Shown in pieces: positions 25,548 through 34,265 of a stretch of DNA of 64,000 nucleotides. The notes under the pieces are model-generated. The model was not told the origin of the DNA. It saw only the letters and a list, made by a program, of their open reading frames with translations, and ran no database searches. Numbering within the stretch: the stretch's first letter is position 1; each line of letters opens with the position of its first letter. The stretch is from Dysosmobacter welbionis (GTDB taxonomy: Bacteria; Bacillota; Clostridia; Oscillospirales; Oscillospiraceae), in NCBI RefSeq assembly GCF_005121165.3, contig NZ_CP034413.3, positions 2,604,001 to 2,668,000 of the forward strand, read 5' to 3'. Made by a program: the position numbers and the translations under genes.

Positions 25548-25573
25548 GGCGCCCCTCTTTCGAGAGGGGCGCC
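25548..25573 (+). terminator. Hairpin terminator
   Basis: GGCGCCCCTCT (25548-25558) pairs with AGAGGGGCGCC (25563-25573) with a TTCG loop; the tail is GCTTTGCTT. Confidence 0.7.
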
Positions 25574-25605
25574 GCTTTGCTTCCGGGGATTTTCTGTCCC
25601 TGCCG

Positions 25606-25634
25606 TTGACCGGCTCTCTCCGGCGGGGTATAAT
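25606..25634 (+). promoter_or_regulatory. Promoter of the xpaC-telA operon
   Basis: TTGACC (25606-25611), a 17-base spacer and TATAAT (25629-25634), 34 bases before the first start codon. Confidence 0.75.
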
Positions 25635-25667
25635 ATTGTTAAAAGCGACCTGGGGAGGCTGAAGCGG

Positions 25668-26390
25668 ATGAAGACCACAAGACAGAAGCGTGCGGCGCCT
25701 TTTTACGCCGCTGCGGCGGTATGGCTGGCCTACGCGCTGGTGCTGCCGCTGTATGAGCCGCTGCACTATGCCCTGGCGGCGGGGGCCTCCCTTCTGGCGT
25801 TCGCGGCGGCGGCCGCCCTGTGCCGGGGCGGCCCCGTAGGAGAGGAGGCTGGCAAGGCGCCGCCGGAAAAGGCCGAGGAGCCCGTTGAAAAGAAACCGGC
25901 CTCTACAGGAAATCCTGAGCTGGACAAGATGGTCCGCGACGGGGAGATGGCCATCCGGGAGATGAAACGGCTGGATGAGAATATCGCGGACCCCGGCATC
26001 TCCGCCGACATTGTGCGGCTGGAGCAGGTGAGCGCCCGAATCTTCGACGAGGTGCGCACGCACCCGGAGAAGCTGCCCCAGATCAGGCGCTTTCTGGACT
26101 ACTACCTGCCCACCACCCTGAAGCTGCTGAATGCCTATGACCGCATGAGCGGTACCGGGGTCTCCGGAGAGAACATCGACACCACCCTGGCCAAGGTGGA
26201 GGGGATGATGCGGACCATCGTGGCGGCCTTTGAAAAGCAGCTGGACAGCCTGTACGGCGCCGAGGCCCTGGACATCTCCACGGATATCACGGTGCTGGAG
26301 AACATGATGGCCCGGGAGGGACTGGTGGACAGCCCGCTGAAGGCGGAGCCGGACGAGAAGAAAGAGACCGATATCCGGCTGGAGCTGTGA
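25668..26390 (+). CDS. XpaC-like protein (5-bromo-4-chloroindolyl phosphate hydrolysis family)
   Basis: A 240-residue protein with two N-terminal transmembrane segments (about residues 10-30 and 32-50), a charged linker (KAPPEKAEEPVEKKP) and a helical C-terminal domain (NPELDKMVRDGEMAIREMKRL, RFLDYYLPTTLKLLNAYDRMS). This pattern matches the XpaC/YceG-type family regularly encoded next to TelA. GGGGAGG precedes the ATG. It leads an operon with a small membrane protein, telA and a TPM-domain protein. The biochemical role is unresolved. Confidence 0.75.
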   Translation: MKTTRQKRAAPFYAAAAVWLAYALVLPLYEPLHYALAAGASLLAFAAAAALCRGGPVGEEAGKAPPEKAEEPVEKKPASTGNPELDKMVRDGEMAIREMKRLDENIADPGISADIVRLEQVSARIFDEVRTHPEKLPQIRRFLDYYLPTTLKLLNAYDRMSGTGVSGENIDTTLAKVEGMMRTIVAAFEKQLDSLYGAEALDISTDITVLENMMAREGLVDSPLKAEPDEKKETDIRLEL

Positions 26391-26404
26391 TCGGAGGAAA
26401 CGCC

Positions 26405-26782
26405 ATGAGAAAGATCGCCATCAGAATGGCGGGCCTGGTTTTCTATATGGCCGCAGGATTTGTCCTTCTGTTCTGGAAACTGGAGCGTGGCGGGTTGCAT
26501 AACGCGGAGCTCCTGCTGCCGCTGGCATGGCTGGCGGGGGCGGTGGCTTTGGGCCTTCGGCTGGACAAGGCCTGTAAACAGGCGGGAAGGTGGGGAGAGG
26601 CTGCCCATCACTTTTTCTCTTCCGTGATATGGCTGCTGCTTGGTATCGGTTTTATGAAGCAGGCCCCGGGCATCTGTACCCTCTGCGGTGTGCTGGGGGT
26701 GGTGTACGCAGTGGTTTATGCTGTCTGCGGTGTGCGGGCGGCGGGAGAAGCCCGCCGGAATGAAGAAAATGGCAGAGAGTGA
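26405..26782 (+). CDS. Small four-helix membrane protein, unknown
   Basis: A 125-residue hydrophobic protein starting at 26405 (MRKIAIRMAGLVFYMAAGFV) with GGAGG upstream. Four predicted transmembrane segments near residues 8-24, 36-52, 68-85 and 92-110, then a charged tail (GEARRNEENGRE). No family recognised. It sits between xpaC-like and telA-like genes in the same operon, so it may belong to the same envelope-stress unit. Confidence 0.65.
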   Translation: MRKIAIRMAGLVFYMAAGFVLLFWKLERGGLHNAELLLPLAWLAGAVALGLRLDKACKQAGRWGEAAHHFFSSVIWLLLGIGFMKQAPGICTLCGVLGVVYAVVYAVCGVRAAGEARRNEENGRE

Positions 26783-26808
26783 ATGATACTATGATGGAGG
26801 ATGACACA

Positions 26809-27981
26809 ATGGCAGACGAGAAGAGCATGATGCCTGAACTGACCCTGGATCCCAGCCGGACGGATGCGGTGCCCCAACTGACTCTGGACCCGGCAGCGCC
26901 CGCCGCCCCCGCACCGGAGGCCGCCAAGCCGGAGGCGACGCCGGTGCGGCTGGACGAGAACCTGCTGAACGACGCGGAGAAACAGGCGGTGGAGGCGTTT
27001 TCCAAGAAGATCGACCTGACGGACTCCAACCTGATCCTGCAGTACGGCGCGGCGGCCCAGAAGAACGTGGCCAGCTTTTCTGAGAACGCCCTGAACTCTG
27101 TGCGCACCAAGGACCTGGGAGAGGTGGGCAAGTCCCTCAGCGAGCTGGTGGTGGAGTTGAAGGGCTTCGGCGAGGAAGAGGAGAAGAAGGGGCTCTTCGG
27201 CCTCTTCAAAAAGACGGGTAGCAAGCTGGAGGCCATGAAGGCCCAGTACGCCAAGGTGGAGTCCAACGTGGACAAGATCGCCCGGGAGCTGGAGCAGCAT
27301 CAGGTCACGCTTTTGAAGGATGTGGCCATGTTCGACCAGATGTATGAGCTGAACCTGAAATACTACAAGGAGCTCACCATGTACATTCTGGCGGGCAAGA
27401 AGAAGCTGGAGGACATGCGGGCGGGCGAACTGCCTGCTCTGAAGGCCAAGGCAGAACAGTCCGGCGCTCAGGAGGACGCCCAGGCATACAACGACATGGT
27501 CCAGATGTGTGAGCGGTTTGAGAAAAAGCTCCACGACCTGGAGCTGACCCGGATGATCTCTGTGCAGATGGGCCCCCAGACTCGGCTGCTGCAGAACAAC
27601 GATACCTTGATGGTGGAAAAGATCCAGTCCTCCCTGGTGAACACCATCCCCCTGTGGAAGAGTCAGATGGTGCTGGCCCTGGGGCTGGAGCACGGCCGCC
27701 AGGCCACGGCGGCCCAGAGCGCCGTGACGGAGATGACCAATGAGCTGCTGAAAAAGAACGCGGATCTGTTGAAGATGGGCACCATTGAGACCGCCAAGGA
27801 GGCAGAGCGGAGCGTGGTGGACATTGAGACGCTGCAGCACACCAACCAGCAGCTGATCTCCACGCTGGACGAGGTGCTGAACATCCAGCGGGAGGGCGCC
27901 CAGAAGCGCAGGGCCGCCGAGGCGGAGTTGGGCCGCATCGAGGGCGAGCTGAAGCAAAAGCTGTTGGAGCTGAGAAATTAA
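26809..27981 (+). CDS. TelA-family toxic anion resistance protein
   Basis: A 390-residue soluble, largely coiled-coil protein. The start is the ATG at 26809, 8 bases after GGAGG; upstream codons in the same frame lack a site. The N-terminal 50 residues are a Pro/Ala-rich spacer. The core has the TelA blocks LLNDAEKQAVEAFSKKIDLTD, QKNVASFSENALNSVRTKDL, GLFGLFKKT and KIQSSLVNTIPLWKSQMVLAL. Members are linked to tellurite, nisin or cell-wall antibiotic tolerance. XpaC neighbours are standard partners. Confidence 0.9.
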   Translation: MADEKSMMPELTLDPSRTDAVPQLTLDPAAPAAPAPEAAKPEATPVRLDENLLNDAEKQAVEAFSKKIDLTDSNLILQYGAAAQKNVASFSENALNSVRTKDLGEVGKSLSELVVELKGFGEEEEKKGLFGLFKKTGSKLEAMKAQYAKVESNVDKIARELEQHQVTLLKDVAMFDQMYELNLKYYKELTMYILAGKKKLEDMRAGELPALKAKAEQSGAQEDAQAYNDMVQMCERFEKKLHDLELTRMISVQMGPQTRLLQNNDTLMVEKIQSSLVNTIPLWKSQMVLALGLEHGRQATAAQSAVTEMTNELLKKNADLLKMGTIETAKEAERSVVDIETLQHTNQQLISTLDEVLNIQREGAQKRRAAEAELGRIEGELKQKLLELRN

Positions 27982-28198
27982 AGGGAGAGCAGGATCCCCC
28001 TTTGGAATCCCCACCAGTCTGCGGACTGGTGAACGCGCCCGGGGCGCTTGGATCAAGGTAGTTTCGCCACGTACACGCTGCGGCGAAAATGATTCAAATT
28101 TCTTCTTTCGCCAATGGCGGAAGAACTGGGGAAAACCGGAGGCTTTCCCTTAGCCCCCTTTCCCGCTTACAGGGAAGGGACGGAGAGGACATACGCTT
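27982..28198. other. Structured spacer upstream of the TPM protein gene
   Basis: No gene seen. Contains several possible hairpins, including CCAGTCTGCGGACTGG near 28013-28028 and TTTCGCC (28062-28068) with GGCGAAA (28082-28088). No clear T-run, so readthrough from telA is plausible. Confidence 0.4.
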
Positions 28199-29242
28199 AT
28201 GAAGTTTTTTCAGAAACGGGCCGTGGCGGCGGTGGTGCTGATTTTAGCCATCGTGGCCGGGGTGGTGATTGGGCAGGCCAAGAAGCCGGACACCGGAGGC
28301 CAGGCGTCCACCGCCATTGTGGGGTCCTATACGTATGTATATGACTACGCCGGGGTGCTGACGGATGAGACCATGGAGCATATCGACGCCATGAACGCCT
28401 CCTTGTTTGCCCAGACCGGGGCCCAGATCCTGGTAAGTGTGGTGAACTCCACTGGCGGCGCGGACATCATGGACTATGCCTCGGATCTGGGGAACAGCTA
28501 TGGCGTAGGCTCCGCAGAGCGGAACAACGGCGTGGTGATGCTGCTGGCGCTGGACAACATCTCCCAAAGCGGCCTGATGGGCGACTACTGCGTGGTGGTG
28601 GGGACCGGGCTGGAGAGCCACGCGGACGATTTCATGAGTCTGCAGTCCTATTACCTGGAGAATGATTTCGCTGCCGGGGAGTACGACGCCGGTGTGAAGG
28701 CGACTTTTGATGCCTTCATCGCCTGGTTTGCCGACTTCTACGGCGTCACGATCCGGGAGGGGTATATCCCTGCCGTCCGGGAGACCTATTCCAGCGGCAG
28801 CGGGTACTACTATACGGAGACCCACGGCTATGTGGCGCCGGCCTTTGGGTCCCTGGTGAGCGGCGTTGTGGTGCTGCTAGTGGTGCTGCTGGTGCTGTGG
28901 GTGATCCTGGACGGAATGCGGTACTCCCGCTACCGCCGGCGGTATCTGCGGCCCGGTATGGGACGGCCCACGGTGCTGTACTACCCCATCTTCTGGGGAC
29001 GGCCCCAGCGGCCCAGGCCACCCCGTCCTCCAAGACCGCCAAAGCCACCGCGCCGGCCGCCCTCCGGCGGAACATTCGGCGGGGGCGGCTTCGGCGGCAG
29101 CCGGGGAGGCATGTTCGGCGGAGGCTCCTTCGGGAGTGCCGGAGGGTCCCGGGGCAGCCTCGGCGGAGGGACCTTCCGGGGCAGCGGCGGCCGTCGCGGC
29201 GGCTTTGGCGGAGGCTCCTTCCGCAGCGGCGGGCGCCGGTAA
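28199..29242 (+). CDS. TPM-domain membrane protein with glycine-rich tail
   Basis: A 347-residue protein. An N-terminal signal/anchor helix (about residues 9-27) is followed by an extracytoplasmic TPM domain (about 40-185; YVYDYAGVLTDETMEHIDAM, ILVSVVNSTGG, ERNNGVVMLLALD). A second membrane helix lies near 219-240. A basic Pro-rich stretch and a Gly/Ser/Arg-rich low-complexity tail complete it (GGTFGGGGFGGSRGGMFG-like repeats). TPM proteins include thylakoid phosphatases and photosystem repair factors; in Firmicutes they are uncharacterised envelope proteins. It probably belongs to the xpaC-telA operon. Confidence 0.8.
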   Translation: MKFFQKRAVAAVVLILAIVAGVVIGQAKKPDTGGQASTAIVGSYTYVYDYAGVLTDETMEHIDAMNASLFAQTGAQILVSVVNSTGGADIMDYASDLGNSYGVGSAERNNGVVMLLALDNISQSGLMGDYCVVVGTGLESHADDFMSLQSYYLENDFAAGEYDAGVKATFDAFIAWFADFYGVTIREGYIPAVRETYSSGSGYYYTETHGYVAPAFGSLVSGVVVLLVVLLVLWVILDGMRYSRYRRRYLRPGMGRPTVLYYPIFWGRPQRPRPPRPPRPPKPPRRPPSGGTFGGGGFGGSRGGMFGGGSFGSAGGSRGSLGGGTFRGSGGRRGGFGGGSFRSGGRR

Positions 29243-29275
29243 GAGACAGATATAACGGGGCCTGTATGCCATTTG

Positions 29276-29322
29276 AAAAGCAGGAGGATCCCCCGGAGTT
29301 CCGGGACGATCCTCCTGCTTTT
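29276..29322. terminator. Bidirectional terminator
   Basis: A 15-base-pair stem AAAAGCAGGAGGATC (29276-29290) with GATCCTCCTGCTTTT (29308-29322), between the convergent TPM and oxidoreductase genes. Confidence 0.85.
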
Positions 29323-29355
29323 GCGTTGGAAGAAGTATTACTTTTGCGGTGCGGC

Positions 29356-30375
29356 TCAGCGGATGGGGAGCATTTTGCCGGTCTCAAAGGATTCCTTGCA
29401 GCGATAGGCCGCCTCGGATACAGCGGTGCCGTCGTAGACCGTCAGGTCCGCAGGGTGTGTGCCGGTACGGATGTGGTCCGTAAACGCCTGCATCTCAGCC
29501 AGAAAAGCGGTGTGCCAGCGGGACATGAAGTCCGGATAGTACTCCTGCCGCGCACCATGCTCATCCACGACCTGCAGCAGGTTCCGGGCGCCCACGGGGG
29601 CGATGCGCAGCGTGCCGTGGGTTCCGACGATTTCCGTCTCTACATTGCAGCCTGCTGCATGGGTGCGGTTGGCAAAGAGAAAGCCCATGGCGCCGTTTTC
29701 GCACTGGACCATGGCGGCGGCATTGTCTGTGTCATGCAGTTCCCGACAGAGGTCGAACTCAAAGACACCACCGATGGCCCAGACGTTACGGATGTTAGAG
29801 CCGGTGAACCAGCGGATCAGATCCAGATCGTGGACGCACATGTCCAGGAACTGGCCGCCAGAGTGGGGGAGGAATTTCAGTGTGGATTCAATGGTGCTGC
29901 GGGGATCCTGGGTGCAGGAGCGGACCAGCACCACTTTGCCGATTTCACCGGCGTCCACACGGCGCTTGGCCTCAGCATAGGAGGGGTCAAACCGGCGCAT
30001 GAAGCCCAGTTGGAACACCAGTTCCGGATGGGCCTCAACAACCTTTTCAGCTTCCTTGCACTGAGCCACATTGGTGCCCAGAGGCTTTTCACAGAAAACG
30101 TGCTTGCCGTGCTCCATGGCAATTTTGATCTGCTCCACATGAAGAAAAGAGGGGGAGACGATGACGATGCCGTCCAACTCCGGATCGGCGCACATGGCGG
30201 CAAAATCGGTGTAAGTATGAGGAACGCCCAATTCCTCTGCCACCGCCCGGAGACGGGAGGTATCCACGTTACAGATGGCGTGGAGGACGCAGCCGGGAAT
30301 GGATGCGGCTAAGTTTTTTGCATGTTCGTAGCCCAGACGGCCCAGGCCGACAGAGCCGATTTTAACAGATTCCAT
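29356..30375 (-). CDS. Gfo/Idh/MocA-family oxidoreductase (inositol 2-dehydrogenase-like)
   Basis: A 339-residue NAD(P)-dependent dehydrogenase. The start is MESVKIGSVGLGRLGYEHAK (ATG 30373-30375). The N-terminal Rossmann loop GLGRLG is followed by the family EKPLGTNVAQ motif (catalytic Lys in EKP, near residue 98). The C-terminal substrate domain has DMCVHDLDLIRWFTG, with the HDLD catalytic aspartate/histidine pair near 177-180. This pattern fits myo/scyllo-inositol 2-dehydrogenases. There are no other inositol genes here, so the substrate is uncertain. A TATACT -10 lies near 30410. Confidence 0.85.
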   Translation of the reverse strand: MESVKIGSVGLGRLGYEHAKNLAASIPGCVLHAICNVDTSRLRAVAEELGVPHTYTDFAAMCADPELDGIVIVSPSFLHVEQIKIAMEHGKHVFCEKPLGTNVAQCKEAEKVVEAHPELVFQLGFMRRFDPSYAEAKRRVDAGEIGKVVLVRSCTQDPRSTIESTLKFLPHSGGQFLDMCVHDLDLIRWFTGSNIRNVWAIGGVFEFDLCRELHDTDNAAAMVQCENGAMGFLFANRTHAAGCNVETEIVGTHGTLRIAPVGARNLLQVVDEHGARQEYYPDFMSRWHTAFLAEMQAFTDHIRTGTHPADLTVYDGTAVSEAAYRCKESFETGKMLPIR

Positions 30376-30476
30376 ATAGCACCTTCTCTCTGGGTTTTCA
30401 ATTTTACAGTATAGTCTAATCCCCCAAAAATACAAGCGGGACCTGCCTTGAAAGCTGGATACTGCCAAAGAACTTG

Positions 30477-30512
30477 AACAGCGGCACGGCTCTTGAGAGC
30501 CGTGCCGCTGTT
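30477..30512 (-). terminator. Terminator of the BceAB-like transporter
   Basis: A 17-base-pair perfect stem (30477-30493 with 30496-30512) downstream of the permease stop. The T-run on the minus strand is weak, but the stem is very strong. Confidence 0.7.
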
Positions 30513-30536
30513 TTGCGGGAAAGTGGTCCCTGGGGA

Positions 30537-33209
30537 TCAGTCCACCTCCCGCAGCCGTTCCACGATGGTGGCCTTGGAGACGGAGCGGTACACCGCCAGG
30601 GGAACCAGGACGCCCAGCAGGGCGAACACCGGGGCCACGATCAGGAACGGGGTCAGCGTCAGGCGGTAGGTGAAGAACCAGAACATGCTCCCCACCGCCT
30701 TGAAGGCCACCGGGCCGAAAATCAGGGTCAGCACCAGGGAGATCCCAGCCGCCCCCAGGGCATAGAGCAGCCCCTCATACACCAGCATGGTCTTGAGCTG
30801 CTTGCCGGCCATGCCGATGGACTGGAGCACGGCGAACTCCCGCTTGCGGGCGATGATGCCGGTGAGGATGGCGTTGAAGAAGTTCAGCACGCCCACCAGC
30901 CCCACGATGAAACTGAGGGCCCCGCCGCACAGCTGGAACATGGAGCGCATCCCCTCGAACTCCGATGCGTAGAGCGCCTTGCTCTCATAGTCGAACTGGG
31001 GATTCACGTTCTCTGTGTAGTCTGCCAGGAACTTCTCCATGGCGCCGTTGGCCTCGTCGGTGGTATCAAAGGCGTAGTACATCACGCTGTCTGTGCCGCT
31101 GTCCTGCATGAAGGTCTGGTCATTCAGGATGAACTCGTCCGCGCCGTAGTAGCGGTAGCTGAGAGAGATGGGCACGGCAACCAGGGCGGCTACTTCGTAT
31201 TCCACATCCCGGTATTTCACCGGCTGCGCCACATAGTTGGCACTGGCGGGCACGTCCTCCGGGCTGGCGTAGGCGATGCCGGTGTCCGGATCTACATACT
31301 CCGTCTCCTCCACGTACCGGACGGTGACGATGTCCCCCAGCCGGGCCCAGTGGGAGTCCATCTCCGGATTGCCGTAATCATCATCACTGTACACAGCGGC
31401 CACATACCGCCCGCCGTCCTCATAGAGCTTGGACAGGTCTCCCTCCAGTACCGTCAGGTGGTCCAATGCGAAATCGCTCATGCCGGAGAGCTGGATCCGG
31501 TCGGCCAGCAGGCCCTCTTCGTTCCGCCCGGTCAGGCGGATCAGATTGTCCATCTGCTCCTGGGTATAGAAGTGCTCCTTGTTCTGCCGGAACCAGTCCT
31601 CGGTAACGTACTCCAGGGCATCGAACGTCTTGCCGTAGATCACGCCGCCGTCGGTAATGCCGCCCTGGGCATTGATCTCGTCAATGACGGACTGGGGGAT
31701 GCCCATATCCGTGTTGAAGATGTCCCCGCCGGTCTGGAACTGGCCGGCGTCCGCCACGATGAAGTCGCTGGATGCGAAATGAGACACGTACTTGTCCATG
31801 TCGAAGCCGTTGGTGAAGTTCACCGTCACTGTCAGCAGTACCACCGCCAGAGACAGGGACGTGACGGTGACGGCGGTCTTGCCCCGGCTGCGGCCCAGGT
31901 TGGCCCAGGCCATGGACAGCAGGGACACGCCCCTGCGGCCTTTTTTCGTCTTGCGCTTGATGCCGCCGCCTTCGGTGTAGCGCACTGCCTCGATGGGAGA
32001 GACCTTGCCGGCGATGCGGCCGGGCTTCCGGCAGGAGAGCAGCACCGTCACCAGAGAGAACAGCGCCGCGCCGATGAAGATCACCGGGCTCACGGAGGTC
32101 ATGGGCACCACGCCGTTCAGCTGTGACACAATGGCCGGCGTCAGCTGGCCGCCGATCAACCAACCCAGCACCAGCCCCAGGGGGATGCCCGCCAGGGACA
32201 ACGTCAGCGCCTGCTGGCGGATGATCCGCCGCAGCTGCCGGGGCGTGGTGCCGATGGTCTTCAGCAGGCCATAGAACCGGATATCGTTGGTGACGGAGAT
32301 CTGGAACACGTTGTAGATGATGAGATAGCCGGTGAAGATGATGAGCAGCAGCATGGCGGCCACAGCAATCACCACAGAGGGGTCCAGATTGTCGCTGAGC
32401 TGGGCGCCGGTATAGCCCCAGTTGACGCCAGTGTGGATATAATCCGGCGCTCCGGCGCTCTGATCCTGATAGCCGTGATTTTCCAGAATTTGAGCGATAT
32501 CGTTCGCAATGTGGCGGGAACCGCTTTTCAGCATCACATCCAGGTTCCAGGAACCGGTCATGCCATCCTCTCCGGGCGGGACGGTTCCCACCTCGTCCAG
32601 AATGGCGTCCGCCCGGCTCTTCGGAATCAGGATGTGGTTGGCCACAATTGCCTCGTCATACTCCCACCAGCCGCAGAGGGTAAAGGTCTGGGTGGTGGTA
32701 TGGCCGTCCACGTCAAAGGAGATGGTGAACCTGGCGCCGATCTCCGGCTCCACCCCCAACAGCTCCAGCACGTGGGTGTCGGTAGCGGCCTCGTCGGTGC
32801 CCTCCTGGGGCAGACGGCCCTCCACCGGGTCGCAGTACATCCAGTGGGCTTCATTGGCGTCGGCGTAGCTGACCTCCACGTGGGATTTGTTGAACGGCAC
32901 CTCCGTGGGCATTCCGATAAACCGCCGCATTCCCCACTGGTCGATGAGGGGGTCATCCTTCAGATCGTTAAACTGTTCCTCCGTCAGGTACTTGAAGCCG
33001 CCGTGGGAGAAGCCGCCCACCTGACGGAAGTTGGACTGCTGGAACCCGTCGTTGATGGACATGGCGATGGTGAAGAGGGACGTGAACAGCACCGTGGTCA
33101 GGGCGATGGCGAGAACGGCGATGAGGTTGCGGGTCCTGGCCGCCTTCATGGACCGCCAGCCCAGACGGCGGATGGTCTTGCCGTTGGATACCTTCATCAT
33201 GGCGCTCAC
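30537..33209 (-). CDS. BceB-like ABC transporter permease (FtsX domains)
   Basis: An 890-residue permease. N-terminal helix near residues 28-50; a large extracellular region (about 55-285); three helices at about 287-420; a fifth helix after SLLSMAWANLGRSRGKTAVTV; a second large extracellular region (about 480-750); then three C-terminal helices with the FtsX block (SFIVGLVGVLNFFNAILTGI, AVLQSIGMAGKQL). This is the two-FtsX-domain architecture of MacB/BceB-like exporters that remove antimicrobial peptides. The ATPase gene overlaps its start by 4 bases. It is part of a four-gene module with a kinase and regulator. The peptide substrate is unknown. Confidence 0.88.
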   Translation of the reverse strand: MSAMMKVSNGKTIRRLGWRSMKAARTRNLIAVLAIALTTVLFTSLFTIAMSINDGFQQSNFRQVGGFSHGGFKYLTEEQFNDLKDDPLIDQWGMRRFIGMPTEVPFNKSHVEVSYADANEAHWMYCDPVEGRLPQEGTDEAATDTHVLELLGVEPEIGARFTISFDVDGHTTTQTFTLCGWWEYDEAIVANHILIPKSRADAILDEVGTVPPGEDGMTGSWNLDVMLKSGSRHIANDIAQILENHGYQDQSAGAPDYIHTGVNWGYTGAQLSDNLDPSVVIAVAAMLLLIIFTGYLIIYNVFQISVTNDIRFYGLLKTIGTTPRQLRRIIRQQALTLSLAGIPLGLVLGWLIGGQLTPAIVSQLNGVVPMTSVSPVIFIGAALFSLVTVLLSCRKPGRIAGKVSPIEAVRYTEGGGIKRKTKKGRRGVSLLSMAWANLGRSRGKTAVTVTSLSLAVVLLTVTVNFTNGFDMDKYVSHFASSDFIVADAGQFQTGGDIFNTDMGIPQSVIDEINAQGGITDGGVIYGKTFDALEYVTEDWFRQNKEHFYTQEQMDNLIRLTGRNEEGLLADRIQLSGMSDFALDHLTVLEGDLSKLYEDGGRYVAAVYSDDDYGNPEMDSHWARLGDIVTVRYVEETEYVDPDTGIAYASPEDVPASANYVAQPVKYRDVEYEVAALVAVPISLSYRYYGADEFILNDQTFMQDSGTDSVMYYAFDTTDEANGAMEKFLADYTENVNPQFDYESKALYASEFEGMRSMFQLCGGALSFIVGLVGVLNFFNAILTGIIARKREFAVLQSIGMAGKQLKTMLVYEGLLYALGAAGISLVLTLIFGPVAFKAVGSMFWFFTYRLTLTPFLIVAPVFALLGVLVPLAVYRSVSKATIVERLREVD

Positions 33210-33877
33210 CCCCGCACCACGATCCGCCCGTCCTCGATGCGGATGATCCGGTCCGCCATCTGGGCCAGCTCCTCGTTGTGGGTGATCATGACGATGGTCT
33301 GGCTGAACTTCTGGGCAGTGACCTTCAGGAGTCCCATCACGTCCAGGCTGGTGGCGGAGTCCAGGTTGCCGGTGGGCTCATCCGCCAGGATGATGGCGGG
33401 CTTGGCCGCCAGAGCCCGGGCGATGGCCACCCGCTGCTGCTGGCCGCCGGAGAGGTTGTTGGGCAGGTTTTGGAGCTTTGCCTCCAGCCCCAGCGTCTCA
33501 ATGATCCGTTCCACATAGGCTTTGTCCGGCGCGTTGCCGTCCAGCTGGATGGGCAGGACGATGTTCTCATACACGTTCAGCACCGGCACCAGGTTGTAGT
33601 TCTGGAACACAAAGCCGATCTTCCGCCGCCGGAAGATGGTCAGTTCCTCATCGCGCATGGCAGAGAGTTCTTTGCCGTCCACCGTGACGGTGCCGCCGGT
33701 GGGGCGGTCCAGCCCGCCCAGCATGTGGAGCAGGGTGGACTTGCCGGAGCCGGAGGTGCCCACCACCGCCACGAATTCGCCCTTTTCCACGGTCAGATCG
33801 ACCCCGTCCAGGGCCCGGACCTCCGTATCGCCGGAGCCATATACCTTCCGCAGATCCTTTGTTTCCAAGATCGTCAT
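33206..33877 (-). CDS. BceA-like ABC transporter ATP-binding protein
   Basis: A 223-residue ATPase of the LolD/MacB/BceA class. Walker A GTSGSGKST, Q-loop FVFQNYNLVPVLNVYENI, signature LSGGQQQRVAIARAL, Walker B AIILADEPTGNLD and H-switch MITHNEEL are all intact. GGAGGAATGAAC precedes the ATG at 33875-33877. It overlaps the permease start and follows the kinase gene across a structured 388-base spacer that contains a paired-hairpin element. Confidence 0.95.
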   Translation of the reverse strand: MTILETKDLRKVYGSGDTEVRALDGVDLTVEKGEFVAVVGTSGSGKSTLLHMLGGLDRPTGGTVTVDGKELSAMRDEELTIFRRRKIGFVFQNYNLVPVLNVYENIVLPIQLDGNAPDKAYVERIIETLGLEAKLQNLPNNLSGGQQQRVAIARALAAKPAIILADEPTGNLDSATSLDVMGLLKVTAQKFSQTIVMITHNEELAQMADRIIRIEDGRIVVRG

Positions 33878-33897
33878 TGTTCATTCCTCCAAGGAAA

Positions 33898-34179
33898 AGT
33901 CTGTATTGCCAGAAGGCAATACAGACTTCGGCTATCTCCATAAACCCGGAGGGCTTATTTGACGGGAAGGAAGATAGCTACGAAAGACTGCGCCCGCAGG
34001 CGCGATTCAGAGCGCAACCGCCGCAAAGCGGCGGCACTTAGCGCGGAGATAACCCAGGAGGGGTGTCTTTCGTTTTCAATCAATCGTTTTGAGAACTTTA
34101 AAAGTTCTAAAAACGCAAGCAGCTTGGCGAAAAGACTTTTTCGACAAGCTGAGTCTGTATTGCCTTTCGACAATACAGA
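33898..34179. repeat. Paired-hairpin element between the kinase and ABC genes
   Basis: The hairpin GTCTGTATTGCC-AGAA-GGCAATACAGAC (33899-33926) is matched 225 bases later by GTCTGTATTG-loop-CAATACAGAC (34152-34178), so the same 10-base word occurs four times as two inverted pairs. Between them are more stems: CGCCCGCAGGCG, CCGCCGCAAAGCGGCGG and GAACTTTAAAAGTTC. No convincing gene lies inside. The layout resembles a REPIN or a short palindrome-ended mobile element, or a structured RNA in the operon. The unit appears only once in this window. Confidence 0.5.
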
Positions 34180-34265
34180 CTGTACCAAAGAAATCTTTCC
34201 ACATTCTTTCTGAAATCTAACAGTTCTGAAAGATTTGGGATGTCCGGGCCGGAACGCGCCGCCTT

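Noticed and set aside
28114-28344. 76-codon frame at the start of the TPM protein gene
   Set aside because: Overlaps the TPM gene in another frame and has no ribosome site or family features.
30474-32126. 550-codon frame opposite the BceB-like permease
   Set aside because: Antisense shadow; no recognisable domain.
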